From Polytrichum commune (taxonomy: Eukaryota > Streptophyta > Polytrichopsida > Polytrichales > Polytrichaceae), in assembly GCA_950295325.1 (NCBI GenBank), contig OX485808.1, forward strand, positions 4,404,501 through 4,468,500: a stretch of 64,000 bases of DNA, in the 5' to 3' direction. Positions 36,625 through 50,600 of this stretch are shown here, one piece after another. A program made the position numbers and the translations under genes. The notes below the pieces were generated by a model that did no database searches, was not told where the DNA came from, and saw only the letters and a list, made by a program, of their open reading frames with translations. Each line of letters begins with the position of its first letter. Position 1 is the stretch's first letter.

Positions 36625-39600
36625 TCATGGTAGCTTTCTTTGTTTATGAATAGAAGTACATGCCCCATTGTGGGCCATATACAATGGATACAATTTTGTA
36701 TAGATACATGAATAGATACAATTTTGGCAATCGGATCACATTAAGAATCATCTTGTTCGCATAGAAATTGCGATTCATGAAGTTTGCTCAAAGATTGTCA
36801 ATGTTTAAATTGTCATTTAAGTTGTCAACATCGAAGTTGAGATGCAAAAGTTATACTATATATACCAAAAGGAAGATTCAAAGTCATCACATAGGGGTTT
36901 TCAGTTGTATTTAATATTGGACTTAGAACGGTGTTTACCAATGTTCTGAACACATAGTCTAATCTCAACATAACAAGCCTTGCAATATACCATTAAAATT
37001 TCAAATACAGGCATCCGATTAACCCCTAATGTCACATATAACAGTATTTGGAGGGGTGGATGACAATGACATTATTTTCGCTCAAATCTTTTTGTTGCAA
37101 TAGATAGTATATGCGAGTGCTTGTGAAGAAATGTGATACACAATTTCATAAGGAGCTATCCATTTTTATTACTTACAGGTTTTTTCCCACATCATCCATA
37201 AAGTAGTCAATGTTAATTCATAGTTCTTGTGATGTATCATGAACCTACATGTGCTCAAACACATGAAGAATTTCAACCCAAAGCTATGTTAACTTGATTT
37301 ATAAGAAAATGATTTACTTTGAAACCAAGTAATGCTTACATGGGATTCACCAAGTTATTTGAGGACACCAACCATATGGACGTGATTTTTGAATCAATAT
37401 CAATGAGCTTGCTTTACCAAAAAGAACTAAAATTAATTAGTTAATTATTCCCCCAAAATCCTACTTTCTAGCTATGCATCCATCGTTTCATTGCAAATGA
37501 GGAATGAATGTTAATATGTAAAGGAGGCTCGAGTCTTAACGAGTTAAGATGAGTGACTACACTAAAATCCACATATCTTATGTTCCTTGCAAAGTGAATG
37601 GGATTCAATGTTTTCAAAACAACACATTGAAGGAGACACAATTGAAACCACCACCAAATGTCAATTAGTAAAAGCGTAGGGCTTCTACGGGGTGAAATTA
37701 GACCCTTCTTGGATCAAAGTCTTTGTACGCATTAAGATAGTACCTTCTTCGAACCATACCAAGGATTTATGGTGTTTACATAACCTCATCCATTAAGAAA
37801 AGGTGGAAACCCAATGAATTGTTCTAAAACATGAAATTGTTTATAATTGGATGATTTGAATTTGGAAATATCATTAGAAACATCAAATTAGTCTAGTAGG
37901 ATCCAATGTATTGGCCTTCAACATACTTGTTTTCACTATAGCCATGATGAATGAATCTTTGTAGCCACCACAAACACCAAGCCCATCAAACCACATGCCT
38001 TACAATTGCATAATTACATATTATAGTTGAACTACTTCCACACATATAGAAAATTGAAGATTACAATTCTCCAAGTTTTGCTTTGTCATGTAAGTCACTA
38101 ATACTCAAAACTGCATATGTGTTAAATAATACTCCACACTTTATTATTTTAATGAATATGTGGTGATGGGGAATCATTGTGGGCTTGTGGCCTACACCAC
38201 AAACCGCATGGTATAGTATTGAAGGATTTGCAACCCATGTACAAAAGTAATAGATATTGTTTGGAGGGTGAAGAAAATTGAAGGATGAGAGACCTTCATA
38301 CCTATAGAAATAATAAACTAAACAAAACAAAAGTGGGAAGAAAGAGATGACAAAACTCCTCTCGGAATGCAAAATCTGTAGATAGAGACGCTTTCTCAAT
38401 TTGAATCCAAAAAACAATCACAGATCATAAATGAGGGCGTGAATTGAAGATTCAAGGAATGAGACCATTGTCAAAAGGAAAGGGTGGCGCCCTTGGGTCA
38501 AGATAAGTCGGTAGGATCACATTGGGTGATTGCTTTTATGTGATAGTCTTTTCATACTTACTTCAGCCAATGGTGAATTGTCCAAGTCATGTCGGCACCC
38601 GGACAAGGGATTCCACTTTTAGCATGACCTACCCTAGTTCACCAACTCAGCTAGGTGTTCCCTATGTGTAATGGAAACACCTTAGATATTGCGAGCAGGT
38701 TCACCCAATGGTCATTTCCTCACATAGTTTCTCATTGGCAGCTTGATGAAACAAATTGTTGTATCATATACCAATTCTCAAATTAGATGGATGCTCGTGA
38801 ATGTGTGGTTCACACTAAGAAACATCAAGCAATGGATATATTTTTTCCCCAAATGATAATCATGAATCCTAAAAAACACTCTAGACCCCTATTCAATTGT
38901 TGTTTTATTTTTCTCATAATATACCCTAAGAATTTTACTAGGAGTGAGGTTTATAAACTGACATTTTTGAAGCTCTAATACACATAAAATATGATTTTTT
39001 ATTTTCATTTATTTAAAAAAAAATTACTTGACTTGACTGAAATTTGGCATTGGCAAGATGAGCTCCACCTCATGCCACTAAGGCATAAGTTAATAACTAG
39101 TATTTAGATAATCTCAAACTCTTTGGTCAATTCAAGATTAGAATTGACATTGCATGCCCACTTTAATATCTCCACTATGGTGCCAAGTATATGCGCACAT
39201 CATGTTCATGGTTTTTTGATATACCATCACCTACGTAATGGCTACATGGCGAGTACAAATAAAAACACTTGAAGCAAAATTGTTCACATTTTCAAAAATT
39301 GCTTGATTACTTCCAAACTCATCAAAGTCCAAATTTACCTAAATACAATTTTAATATGTGTAAATTGCTTAAATATGAAATTGTCATGAATGTTCATTTC
39401 CTTTGGTGACACTTGAGCACTTAATAAATATTTTACTCCCAAAAGGGTAACCAATCTATATATCTTAATTGCAATGCAAGTGATAAAACACTTACATATC
39501 AATCCACTATCAATCAATAATATTGCAAAACAAATATGAGACACAAGTGTATTCATGCAACAACAACAAATAACTATATGTAATAAAATTCTCAAATTAA

Positions 39601-40670
39601 TACATAAAGGTGGGTAACCGATAACATACATCTTCCACTTAGCCCACAAACACACATTCCAAATTCTTATAATTAACAAGTTTGTATTTTGAGTACGATA
39701 ATTACTTTTGTTGATTTTGGCACAAGATAGTACAATAAACATGCATGTTTCAAACACCATCCTTATTCAAACATCTAGTTTTGGGTGCAAAATGGTTGAA
39801 TATCCTCCTAAAACCAACAACAATGCTCAATACTTACTCTACACTAAATATCATAAAAGAACATGCATATGCTCTTTGAAAATTCGTCATGAATTGAGGT
39901 TTAGTCACCTTAATCTCATTCTTATACCATCATATTCGTACAAGTTTTGCTAATCAATTGAATTTTTTCCCTGAATGCATTGCACATTAGAAGAGTCCAA
40001 ACTGGACCTCCTTCAAAAAAAACCATAAGAGGCTCATCTAGCTTACATTTTCTGAGTGGTCAGATCGCTACTTATAAATTCCCTTTACACACGATATTCT
40101 TTCCATTTCATAATGTACATTTCAGAAGAAGATAAATGTACCAAGGTGTCAGAAATCATTCAAGGCTCACTGCCCAGTGCGGCCTACTGGGACTGAAGGA
40201 CCATACTTAACTTTGATAATGAAGATTCCTCTGAGGCTTTTCGTGGATTGATCTTTGAGCTAACTTATGTGAAATTGTGTCTTCTTCAATGTTGGCACCT
40301 GTCAGACTGTCCTTCACTCTGCCGTTTCTTTGTTCAATCTCCAACACAATCAAAGGCAATCATCAGACAATGAGCACATTGGTCTCATGCAAATGATGGC
40401 GCCACTACAAATTTATTCAACTTACAAGTCCTTTCCTGGTGACATCTAAGTAAGTTTGTAACCTTGGCTCAGTAAATCTCAACGTCTAGAGATTTCATGG
40501 TGTCTGTAATTCACTGTTAGAGATTTCATGAAAATTTCTGTAATTCACAGCTAGAGATTCATGGTGCCTCTGCAAACACAGCTGTAGCGAAGGTGGAATG
40601 TATTGAACTATATTTTAGAACTATGACTTATTTTAGAATATATAACTCAAGAAATAGCATAAAAACTTGT
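36625..40670. other. Gene-poor stretch
   Basis: ORFs of 118 codons (38417-38061, minus) and 141 codons (39760-39335, minus) are AT-rich and hydrophobic without domain features, so they are not called. No RNA gene, array or intact element was recognised here. Confidence 0.4.
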
Positions 40671-40673
40671 ATC

Positions 40674-40895
40674 AGTCTACACCTTTTGTCTAATTAGTGT
40701 GAATTACCATTCGGTCCGTGTTTCTTTAACTTTTTGCCAAAATTATCATTTTCTGCCAACCAAGTTCTATCGTATTCTGCGATCCACATACTGACTACTT
40801 GTGTTGTTTGGGCAAAAATGATACCTTATAAAACGTTATAACAATGCATAACTCCAAATGGTAACCCACACTAATTAGACAAAAACTGTGTAGTG
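40674..40895. mobile_element. Inverted-repeat element, CACTAC-end family, 'TTTTGTCTAATTAGTGTG' subtype
   Basis: The left end is CTACACCTTTTGTCTAATTA, then GTGTGAATTACC. The right end is the inverse of CACTACACAGTTTTTGTCTA, then ATTAGTGTGGGTTACC. About 33 bases of terminal inversion are visible in a 222-bp element. It has the same ends as 20476-20757. Non-autonomous. Confidence 0.75.
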
Positions 40896-41607
40896 GATTC
40901 CAACTGGTATGAACCAGCCATCAACCTTTTCGGGAATTTGTTTTTACTAAAGCCCCTCCATCCATGATGCCACGAACCCCAAGCTATAAACTTATGGATG
41001 CATCTATGAGGCATCCATTACTATGCATCTATGAGATGCCTTGAACCCCAAGCTATAATTCATTGCACAAACGCAGGTATAGTGTGATCCAGCAAGTATA
41101 GGATGTAGTGTGATTGATATATTTGCCCCTCTTTTCCAATCCAATCATGGCATTTCCATAAGATATCTACTACTTGCACACTGGCAAGAGTTAACACACA
41201 AGGAGATCCACACTATTTTCTAATCAAGAAGTTCATAACCGATGCGTTTGTTTTGAGCTTTTGCTCTTCTGAGACGGACACGTTCTCCATAAAATCCCTC
41301 GAGAGGAATATGACAACCCACAATGTAGAGGCCAAACCCTACATTCTACATTTTCTACATTTTCTACTATTGTAGTCATGACTCTCGCTCAAATCCTGAC
41401 TCAAATATCAACAGTCTAGTCATGACTTACATCATTGCTAAAAGGCTGTGAAAGATTTTAAAAACACAGTAGGTAAACCTGAAAGGCCAATCACCTTACA
41501 AAAGGTTGAAGGTCCAAAGAGGCTAACTCAGATGATACACAAAATTAGGTAGCCATCCTTTCGGTAACCATTCTTCCCGCATTGTGAACATAATTATATC
41601 CAAGTAA

Positions 41608-44600
41608 TCAAACAATGAGAGTCAACTGAAGTTTAGGGCGATTCGGTTGTGGCTCAACTACTTGAATCTGCACACGAATAGTGTCCAACACCTTGAAGAT
41701 GTGACTTCCATCACTCGTTCCTATTGTCTGTTTTTCCTCATCAACCACCCACATCCCATCTGTTGTACAATCAGAGATGCCCTTGGTGACTCCTTTCCCA
41801 ATCAGGTACACTGGGCCCTCTATACCAAACCTGCAGACAAAGGGAGTTGTCAGTTCAAGGAACACTCGTGGATAGCTAACAATTTAAGATAAGTGAGCCT
41901 TAAACAGACATTTTTAGCTCTGGACCCAGTGCTCATAGTATATGAAGCGCGCAAGTAGTTCAAGTTGATTAGCAAGTCCAAATCATGCCAGTAGCCATTT
42001 TCCCCATAATTTTGGAGCTCTTATAAATATTTTCTTCATTGTCAAAGATTCTCTTTTTTATTAAATGGTCATATATGCCCCCTATTAATGTTGACTGTAA
42101 AGCCTAGAATAGCCTAGAAATTTTGAGAACATAGTCCAACCTCTTTTAAAGAGATGTCTTTTTTAATTCCATTCTTACATTCACACCTGATTGTACACCA
42201 CTCAAATGTAGGTGTCCATTTAAGATAGGTAACCAAATTAGGCGTGCAGACAACCAGGTGAGGAAGATCACAAAACTTCAGTACACAGTCCTATTAGTGT
42301 GGATGGAAAATTAATGTGAAAGTACTTGATGTAGGCCACACTGATTATCTAGTCAAGGTGAAAATTATGTGGGCAGAAGACCCTGGTCTTCCCCTAAGTC
42401 TTCTTGGAGACTTTCAGCGAACACCTTGAGTGATAGTTCCAGGACATAAGTATAACAAAACAAAATAGTCACACGTCAATTTCCTTCAAAAAAAAACTAA
42501 TGCCGCCCACACTAAGGCTAAACTAGAGATTATGTATGATAAAATTTAATGTGAGTTCTAGAGAATTACTGAGGCCCACACTAATAAGATTATTTGGTGT
42601 ACCTGGAATGTAACCTTTGAAGTAACTCATTGATAATTTATGAATCTTTAGCAGTTAGAATTTATTTATGAATTTAAGAGAGGGCCACTTACTTGGGAAC
42701 AAAAACAATGAACCCATTTGATCGAATTTTCACAATCCGTGCTTCTGCATCAGTAGGCCTGCAAAGGTAGATTATCAGATTAAACAATGTAAGCAACATG
42801 GGTTGAACCTGCTCTTTACACCAAAATATGCCATCAAGTGCTGTTAAGTTTCTCACTCACTAACCTCTTTTTGAAAAATATGACGGTATGGAGCTCAACA
42901 GATGCTCGTCCTGCCATTTGAGCATTGCGATGCCGGTAATTTAAGTCTGCGCAACGAGGAGCTGATTGTGAAAAAATAATCCAAGGCCACAAGACCTTAC
43001 AAAAACAATGCTTTCCACACATATTACGCTGACCTCCTGTCATACTGTTGCAACGACAGGAAATATTCAAGGTATATAGTTTGGAAGAAGGTTCGTTCAT
43101 ATAAAAATTTGAAGAGCGAAGTATCTGGGCCCTACTATCCGAAACACTTGTGAGTGTTGGGCGATCACGTAATTGTGGTGGTAGATTGCTTAAGCCCAAA
43201 GCTGCTGATAGCAATCTGTGCACTATCACATCTGCATTGCAACCAATTTCATCAATACTTTTCTATATCTTGCAATGCAAACCACCATGACCTACAACAC
43301 TGAATATCTGCCATTGACCCATTGAAAGAATAATGGAGATTAATTTGAGAATTGTACACACTACAGACTACCAATATGTGGAAAAGGTTGAACAGAAGCA
43401 GAAAATGGGTTCATGATGGAAAAGTGTAAAGAACCTGCATATCTTCGAATAGGTGATGTGAAATGTGTATATAAGGGCGCTGCTAGTCCATAATGATGAA
43501 ATTCAGGAAGAGTCAACTCCCCACTGCAAAAGTACACAGCCTGAAAGCCAGAAAAAGTTTAGAAATTTTGTCAAGAGTCCTACAAAGGAAGTCACAAAGA
43601 GAATCAAAAGACAAGAATCTAACAGCCAAACATAGAATACTCATACATGGAGAAAAATATGACATAGAGTGTTCTAATTCCAGTCTAGATGGTAAAAATG
43701 TGAGTCATAACCAACCTGTGTCATGCACCGTGTTGCAAGAATTCGTATGAGCTTGTTGAAGTATGGATCATTGCCCTATATATCAATGAAAGAAGATTCT
43801 ATTAGACGTTGATTGAGAATGTCAACATTGGTCCAAATACCTAAAATTTGCAAGAATAACCAGCCTCAGCCATAGGGTTGAAAACCTACCACTGCACGAT
43901 CCAAAGAGTCTGCAAGTGCCTTTGATGAGGATATGTCCAATTTCACTCCAACTGCAGCTGCTGTACGTAATAATGGCTCAAACATTTGAGGTGAAGGCAC
44001 AGGATGCCGCCTGAAATACCAGATCCCTCATACATTAATTATCTTTGCACACCTTGGTTTTCTACATTTTACTTGTAAAAGCATTTGAACAAACAAGGCT
44101 CTTACTGGAGATTAAATTCTCTTATACTTAAGACATCAAGAATCACATTTACAGTGGATCCTCCATGATGGTTCTGACAAATTAATAAAGGAACATGTGC
44201 ACATGTGACAGCACTTGTTGAATACCAGAAATTTCTTACTATCAGTAAATGAGAACTGGGTAGGAGAGTAGGTATCACTTGATGTATCACAACAACCATG
44301 ACGAAACTACCCCAAGATGAGATTATTGATGGTCCATCTCCTATGCCAAAATGAAGGAAACAAAACTTGATGACCAAAACGACAAAATATGTTTGCTCAG
44401 ACCTTAGCAAAGAGAAAGAAGGAAAATGATTCAAAATCTTTTCAGATACTGAGATGTTGGCAGCAAGCATAAACTCCTCCACCATCTGATTAGCTTCCCG
44501 TACTTGATACATGCCTGCACTCACACATGCCCACAATAAACAGTGAGCCAATCCAATGCTTCAATTCGCACATCAAGTGCACTTGAAACCTTTTCTTATA

Positions 44601-47600
44601 TACAGTATACCGTAGAGCAAATATCTACAAGAGGCGGAGGAGGTGACTCACCAACATCAAGAGGGTCATGAGTCTCTGTATCAATTTCAAACTTCACCTC
44701 GGGTGATGCAAGAGTCAAGGCTCCACGATCAATACGCCTTTGCCTCATAATCTGTAAGAAAGAAAATCTAAAATGGTCAAAATATCATGTATTCATTCTA
44801 TTAATAACCCTTGAAAACATGGCGCATTTCTTTGATTTCATTACACAAAAAGACCAGTACTGTAGTGTTCAAGGAGGAGTATTCAATGTTGGACAACAGC
44901 ATGTCAGAGTTGCATAATTCTAACAACATAGCCTAAACAGGCACACAAATCTGAGGATACAAATATCTTGTGGGGATTGCCTTGCATCAAAATACCTGGA
45001 AGAACATATTTCCTTACAAATGAATTAAAGATGTCAATGCTTTAAACAATGCACAATTTTGAGCAGCAGAGTGATTCCAACTACATACCTTAGCTAAGCG
45101 ATTCATGTTACGGAGATCCACTGTCAAACCATCTTCCAAACGACTGTCATGTTCCACCAAAGAGGTCAATTGCTAGTCTTCCATAAGGTCTATCTATCAG
45201 ACAGAATACTACAAGAGGCCACACATAATAACAAGCCTCAAATAACCCAGGTGGGAACTGAGAAAAACCTTGTACATTAAGTTTGATATACAACGAGAAA
45301 ATTACTAATATGAGCACACCTCCAGATAAGAATAAAGTAAGACATACTTAGGATCTGCCCAGAAGGAAGCAGATTGTGGTCAGGAAATAAGACCACGTGA
45401 CAAGTTCAGAACAAACAAAATAGCATACCTATCATCCATTCGTGCTTGAGCTTCAACATATGACAGGGCAGCACTAGATTTAATCACACTCTTTGTGAAC
45501 ATGACTGATTCAATTTCGGCATCTGATGTCATGACCTGAATAAAAAAAAATTTAAAAACATTTTTAGAGAGCTACTCTGTACATCCCATCTAACAAGTGA
45601 GAATGGTCTCAAACAAGACGAATGCAATAAACAGAGACCTACACAAATTGCATCTACTGATATGAAGCACAATCCACAGCACATAAACGAAGTACATTTC
45701 TTAAAAGGACATACCCAAATGACAGAGAAGGCAAGTCTCTCAACGTCCGCTCGTAGAGAACAAATATCTGTACAAAACAACATGATGTCAATATGCACTT
45801 GAACAATCCTTGCAAACACAGCTCCTTGACACTAAGCTTGATCTCTACCTTGTGAAAATGAGTTATGATAATACCTTCAGTGAGAGGTTTTGGTAGCATA
45901 TCAATTCGCCTTTCCACCATGTAGACTGATGTACCACGCTGTGATGCCTCCTCATCCAGTGGAGAGCCTGGTAGCACAAAATTGGTAACATCTGCAATGT
46001 CTATTTTGTGTCCAGACCATTGGTCAAGGAACTCACCAACTTCCTCCATTACAAACAAACTGAACTCTCTACAAATACTGCTGCTGACTACACCCCAAGT
46101 TATTGGCATCAAATTAGTAAGTTATGCCTGTAGTCAGAAAGGACAGTTACAGTGATGACTTCTCTGTTTGCAATCCCTCACAAAAGACACAAAGAAACTG
46201 GACCCATCTAGGAACACAATTACCCAAGTATAGTGTTATAATGCATCCACACATAGCTGAAAGTGACAATCACCTCAACCAAATGACTTTTCACCAAAGA
46301 AGACGAGAACAACATAAGATTTAAACTCTATCCTGTGCTTTTGGAAATCAAGGATCTGAAAGGAAGGATACGCACACCAACTTCATATCGGCCATCAGAC
46401 AGAAGTGTACAATGCAATGCATCATCAATATCCCTGCAGCCTGCATAACAGGTGAAATCATTCATTAGTAGCTGAAAACAATTCCGAACAATTAAGGAAG
46501 GGGAGAAGAAAATCCGAATGCTTACCAATTGGGTCAACACTGAAAACCCGAAGGTGGCGTAGATCTTTACGCTGATTTTGGAGAAGATCCTGTTCAGAGA
46601 AAGACCAGGGGAGAGGCGGAAGACATGCAAGAACTGCCTCTGCAAAAGGTCGACTGTTGATATCATTCTCAATAAGCAACACCTGCAGGGAAGGGACCGT
46701 ATCAAACATCATAAGTACAACATAATGCAGAAAGAGGACTACTGAGAGGTAATTTCTTTGATCATAGAACCTCACATACCCTCTACACATTAGCATGTAA
46801 TTGGCCAAACAACTGAATGTAGCCCAAATACACTTAAGTAAATAAAACATCAACGCTTCAAAGTGGATCAGAAAATGGCATGGAACTGTGGATTATAGAA
46901 ATGAGTTCGCTTATTATCTTGAACACATATCTTCTTAACCAGACCTATTTATTGTGTTATAGTAAAATGTCATGGTTCTTATATCATCATATTCAGATTT
47001 GACCCACTAAGTGACAATTACCCTCAGCTTTGCACACTTCAGAACTCACAGATACTTCTATTAATTTTTAAATGAGGACAGACCATCTGAATGTGCTGAT
47101 TGTCGAAGTACAAGCACAAGTAATTGAGATTGATTTGAACCTTGCAACTGGTGTACATTCACTTTTTTGTGAGACAATGCTAGGTGCTTCCTTATAGTGT
47201 CCACCCTTCTTATCTACCATCAAGTGTAAAAGCGTACAGCTTCAGTTCCCATAAAGGAAAGAAAACAGACCCATAAAGTTGCCCTAATTGAAGTTCTAAT
47301 GATTCTTAAGTTGATCACATGAATGAGATGACTCTCAAAGGATGTTGGCAATCGCTCCAGCCTCCTAACTTTCTTGTTTACTTTAGGGTTATAAATATCC
47401 TACATTTATTTAACAGGAGTGAAATCTTAAATCAGTACTTACATCACTTTCTGTTGCACGATCTCCAATATCACCAATTGTCCTTACATAATGTCCTTGA
47501 GGATACCTTGAGGTTGGCTCCCAGGAATCTACCGACACAATTATGCGCTTATCCATCAGATTGGCCAGTTGCCGTGTCTGAATACGAATCTTCGGTATTC

Positions 47601-50600
47601 TACGATCCGCTGAAACAAAGAGTGCATGCACAAAGCCACCACTACCTCCAGGCATTTTCATTGGCTCTAAAGACCCACAGTATCTGTCACAATGCAATGA
47701 CCACTGTTAAAAGATAGTCTTCTATTAAAAAAAATGAATATATGTGCTCCTAACCACAAGAACTCGGAGAATGAAGCTTACTGGCGCCAATTTCGTTTAA
47801 TGATGCCAATAACACGCCCAGTGGGTCGACTGGAGGCTGCATTTCCAGCACCACCTTGAATCTCTGGTTCTCGAGGAGCATCATCAGCACTGGCTGGGAC
47901 CAGACCAACCTGCTCTTCTTCCTCATCATCTACAGATAAATCAACGAACATTCAGAACTTATTGAGTAATGTCAACCCACCAGCCACCACACAAAACATT
48001 CAGATATCTTACCATCTCCTTCTGCAATTTTCCCAGCATCACTCCCCACCCAAGAAGATTGTGGCAAGAGCTCCACTGCGACCACATCCCCATCAAAAGC
48101 ACGATTCATGTCTTGTCTTCCACGAATCAGAATCTCATTTCCCACACTTTCACTTCCCACATATGCTTCAAAGGGGTTATAACGATTCACACGTAGCTTC
48201 CCCTGGTGGAACTTCCCTTGATGCAAACCAGCTGTAATTTCCGACATGGCTTTGTGCTGCATCAGAAAATGAACAACATTAAAGACAGGAAAAAAATTCT
48301 AGTGAACCACATAATCAGTAACTGCTGCAGACTGCATTCAGCGCTACCTAGAATAGCAGCAGCAAGGACCTCCATCAAATATCAAGATAAACATACCTCT
48401 CCATAAACCACTGACTTCTTGCTGGGCCGTAAATCTTCCGTCCCATCCTTGTCAATGTCCATTGCATCAGATCGAGCAACCAGGTCGAGCAATTCAGGCT
48501 TTCCCAATGTCTGTACATACGATTGGACTACACAAATTTGTGTAAGTTTCCCAATTTCACAGACCTTCAGAAACCACAACCATACCTGACCTCCCCTTCT
48601 CTGAATGATAACTCATATGCACACAGCACTGGACCTATTACTCCACCCAGCAAAATTGCAGGTATCTATCTATAATTTTATTTTTATTTTATTTTTTTTG
48701 GGGGGGGGGGGGGGTTGAATGGATATATTATACCTGTCTCGGCAACAATGCCATCCTCCCGGGCTTTTCTCCTATTCTCCATGTCATTTGTCAGCAACAT
48801 TACCTTTGCACCCACTAGATGTTGCTGGTACCATTGGCTTGCAACTCTTATAGCTGGTCAAAAAAAGCAGAAATCAGTTCCCTCCAGAGATGAAGATGAG
48901 CTTCTACCAGGGTTAGCACAGGGCACATAACTAACAAGTAATTAATCATCTTACCACGGTCATTGCGATCATTTGGCATCTCGCCAGCCATTGACTTTAT
49001 ATACGTATCCCTGGAACAACCATCAGAAACACATCCCTGTAAGTATTGCCAGTTCATGTGAATCTGGAATACATGATGTTGCAAGAACCATTGTCCTACA
49101 TGCATAGTGTTAAGGTCATTGAGCACAAGAAACATACTTATGATGCTCATTGGAGAAGACAAAGAAGTGACGTGATGGATTGTCAATAATAGTCCTGAGG
49201 CGATTATAAGAACTCAGGTTCTTATTCTTCACTTCCTCCAGCACAACTGAGAGCACCACTACGTTGTCCATAACCTCATTTTCCAAAAGATCCATCTGTT
49301 GCATAACAACATAATAACATTAACCCACCCAAAAAAAATCAATCCAAGAAAACAAGACACCCCAGTCAAGTATTCACACAAAACACCTCCAAATAATTAA
49401 AAACCCTTAGAGGACCAAGGGGCTCAACATATGGCCATATGCACAACTTTCTCCAAGCGTTCACCAAGTTTAGAAATAACAATTTCTATAGTGAAGGTTT
49501 AAAATTCTATAATGAAGGTCCTACATTATCTTATGTCATAGAGAAAATAAACTATACTCATATGTGACATCAATGATCACAATACAATGTATTCATTTGC
49601 ATTCAAGGGCACTTAGGTTGTGTGTTTGAACCCCCAAATCTTCACTAAGGGCGAGTTCACCAGGGTCATAAGTCCCAAGTATGACATGGATGCCTACATG
49701 GCAACACTTTTGCCAAGTGAGGCTCTGGACTTGTGTTGAGAGTCGGGTCAAGCAAAAACCTAGACCCAACTCTCAACACAAAGTCCCACGAATATTCTTG
49801 CATAAAAAAATCAAGATCCAACTTTAATGATAATTAACCATATTTTGACGATTTCTTGAGGCTCAAAAGTTGGGACTTTGCCTCCAGGTTGGGACTGTGC
49901 TGACATAAGTGGGACTTGGGACCCCATGTGAACCAGCCCTAACATTGAGGTATTCAATTAATTTAAGAAGTGCACTAGAAGAATGAGTTAATTTTAGATA
50001 GTCACTTTTGACTTTGCTAATAATGTAAGTATGTAGGTCAAATATATTTTTGGTCCTTGGAGAGGCCCAGATTGGTCCTCTTAGCTGCTTAGGGGTTAAG
50101 CTTTGTAAGAGTGTTCCATAGGACCGGGAATTAAAGGCACTTTGATGTAAGCATTAAAAGCCATGAAAGATACAGCCTTAATATGAGAATTTCACAAGAC
50201 TTTACGTCTTAACATGGACTCATCATGACGTGAGAACTAATAGAACCTTGCCACTCAACTATGCTCGATGTTCATTCCATTGAATGAGAACCCTAATTCT
50301 TAAAATACTGTTTAGTGAGTCTAAATAGAAAGGGAATGAACTCACAAAACCTCAAAATGTTATGTCTGAAAGTAATATAGCACAAAATGAGTACTTCCTT
50401 CAGAGACCAGAGAAGCTTGATGGAAACTGATGAAGTACAACAATATTATGCTTCATAAGAGTGTTCAATGGGATCAGGAATTGAAGGCACTTTGATATGA
50501 GCATCAAAAGTCATGCAAAATAAATAATAAAGCCTTCAGATGAGAATGTCACAGAGCTTTACATCTTAAGATGGACTCATAATAAGGTGAGGACTAGTAG

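Noticed and set aside
38061-38417. 118-codon minus-strand ORF
   Set aside because: Same reasons as the 39.3-kb ORF; no support beyond length.
39335-39760. 141-codon hydrophobic minus-strand ORF
   Set aside because: Composition fits translated AT-rich noise. No domain, no splice partners and no conserved motif.
47319-47717. 132-codon plus-strand ORF
   Set aside because: It is the antisense shadow of RRP44 exon 9.
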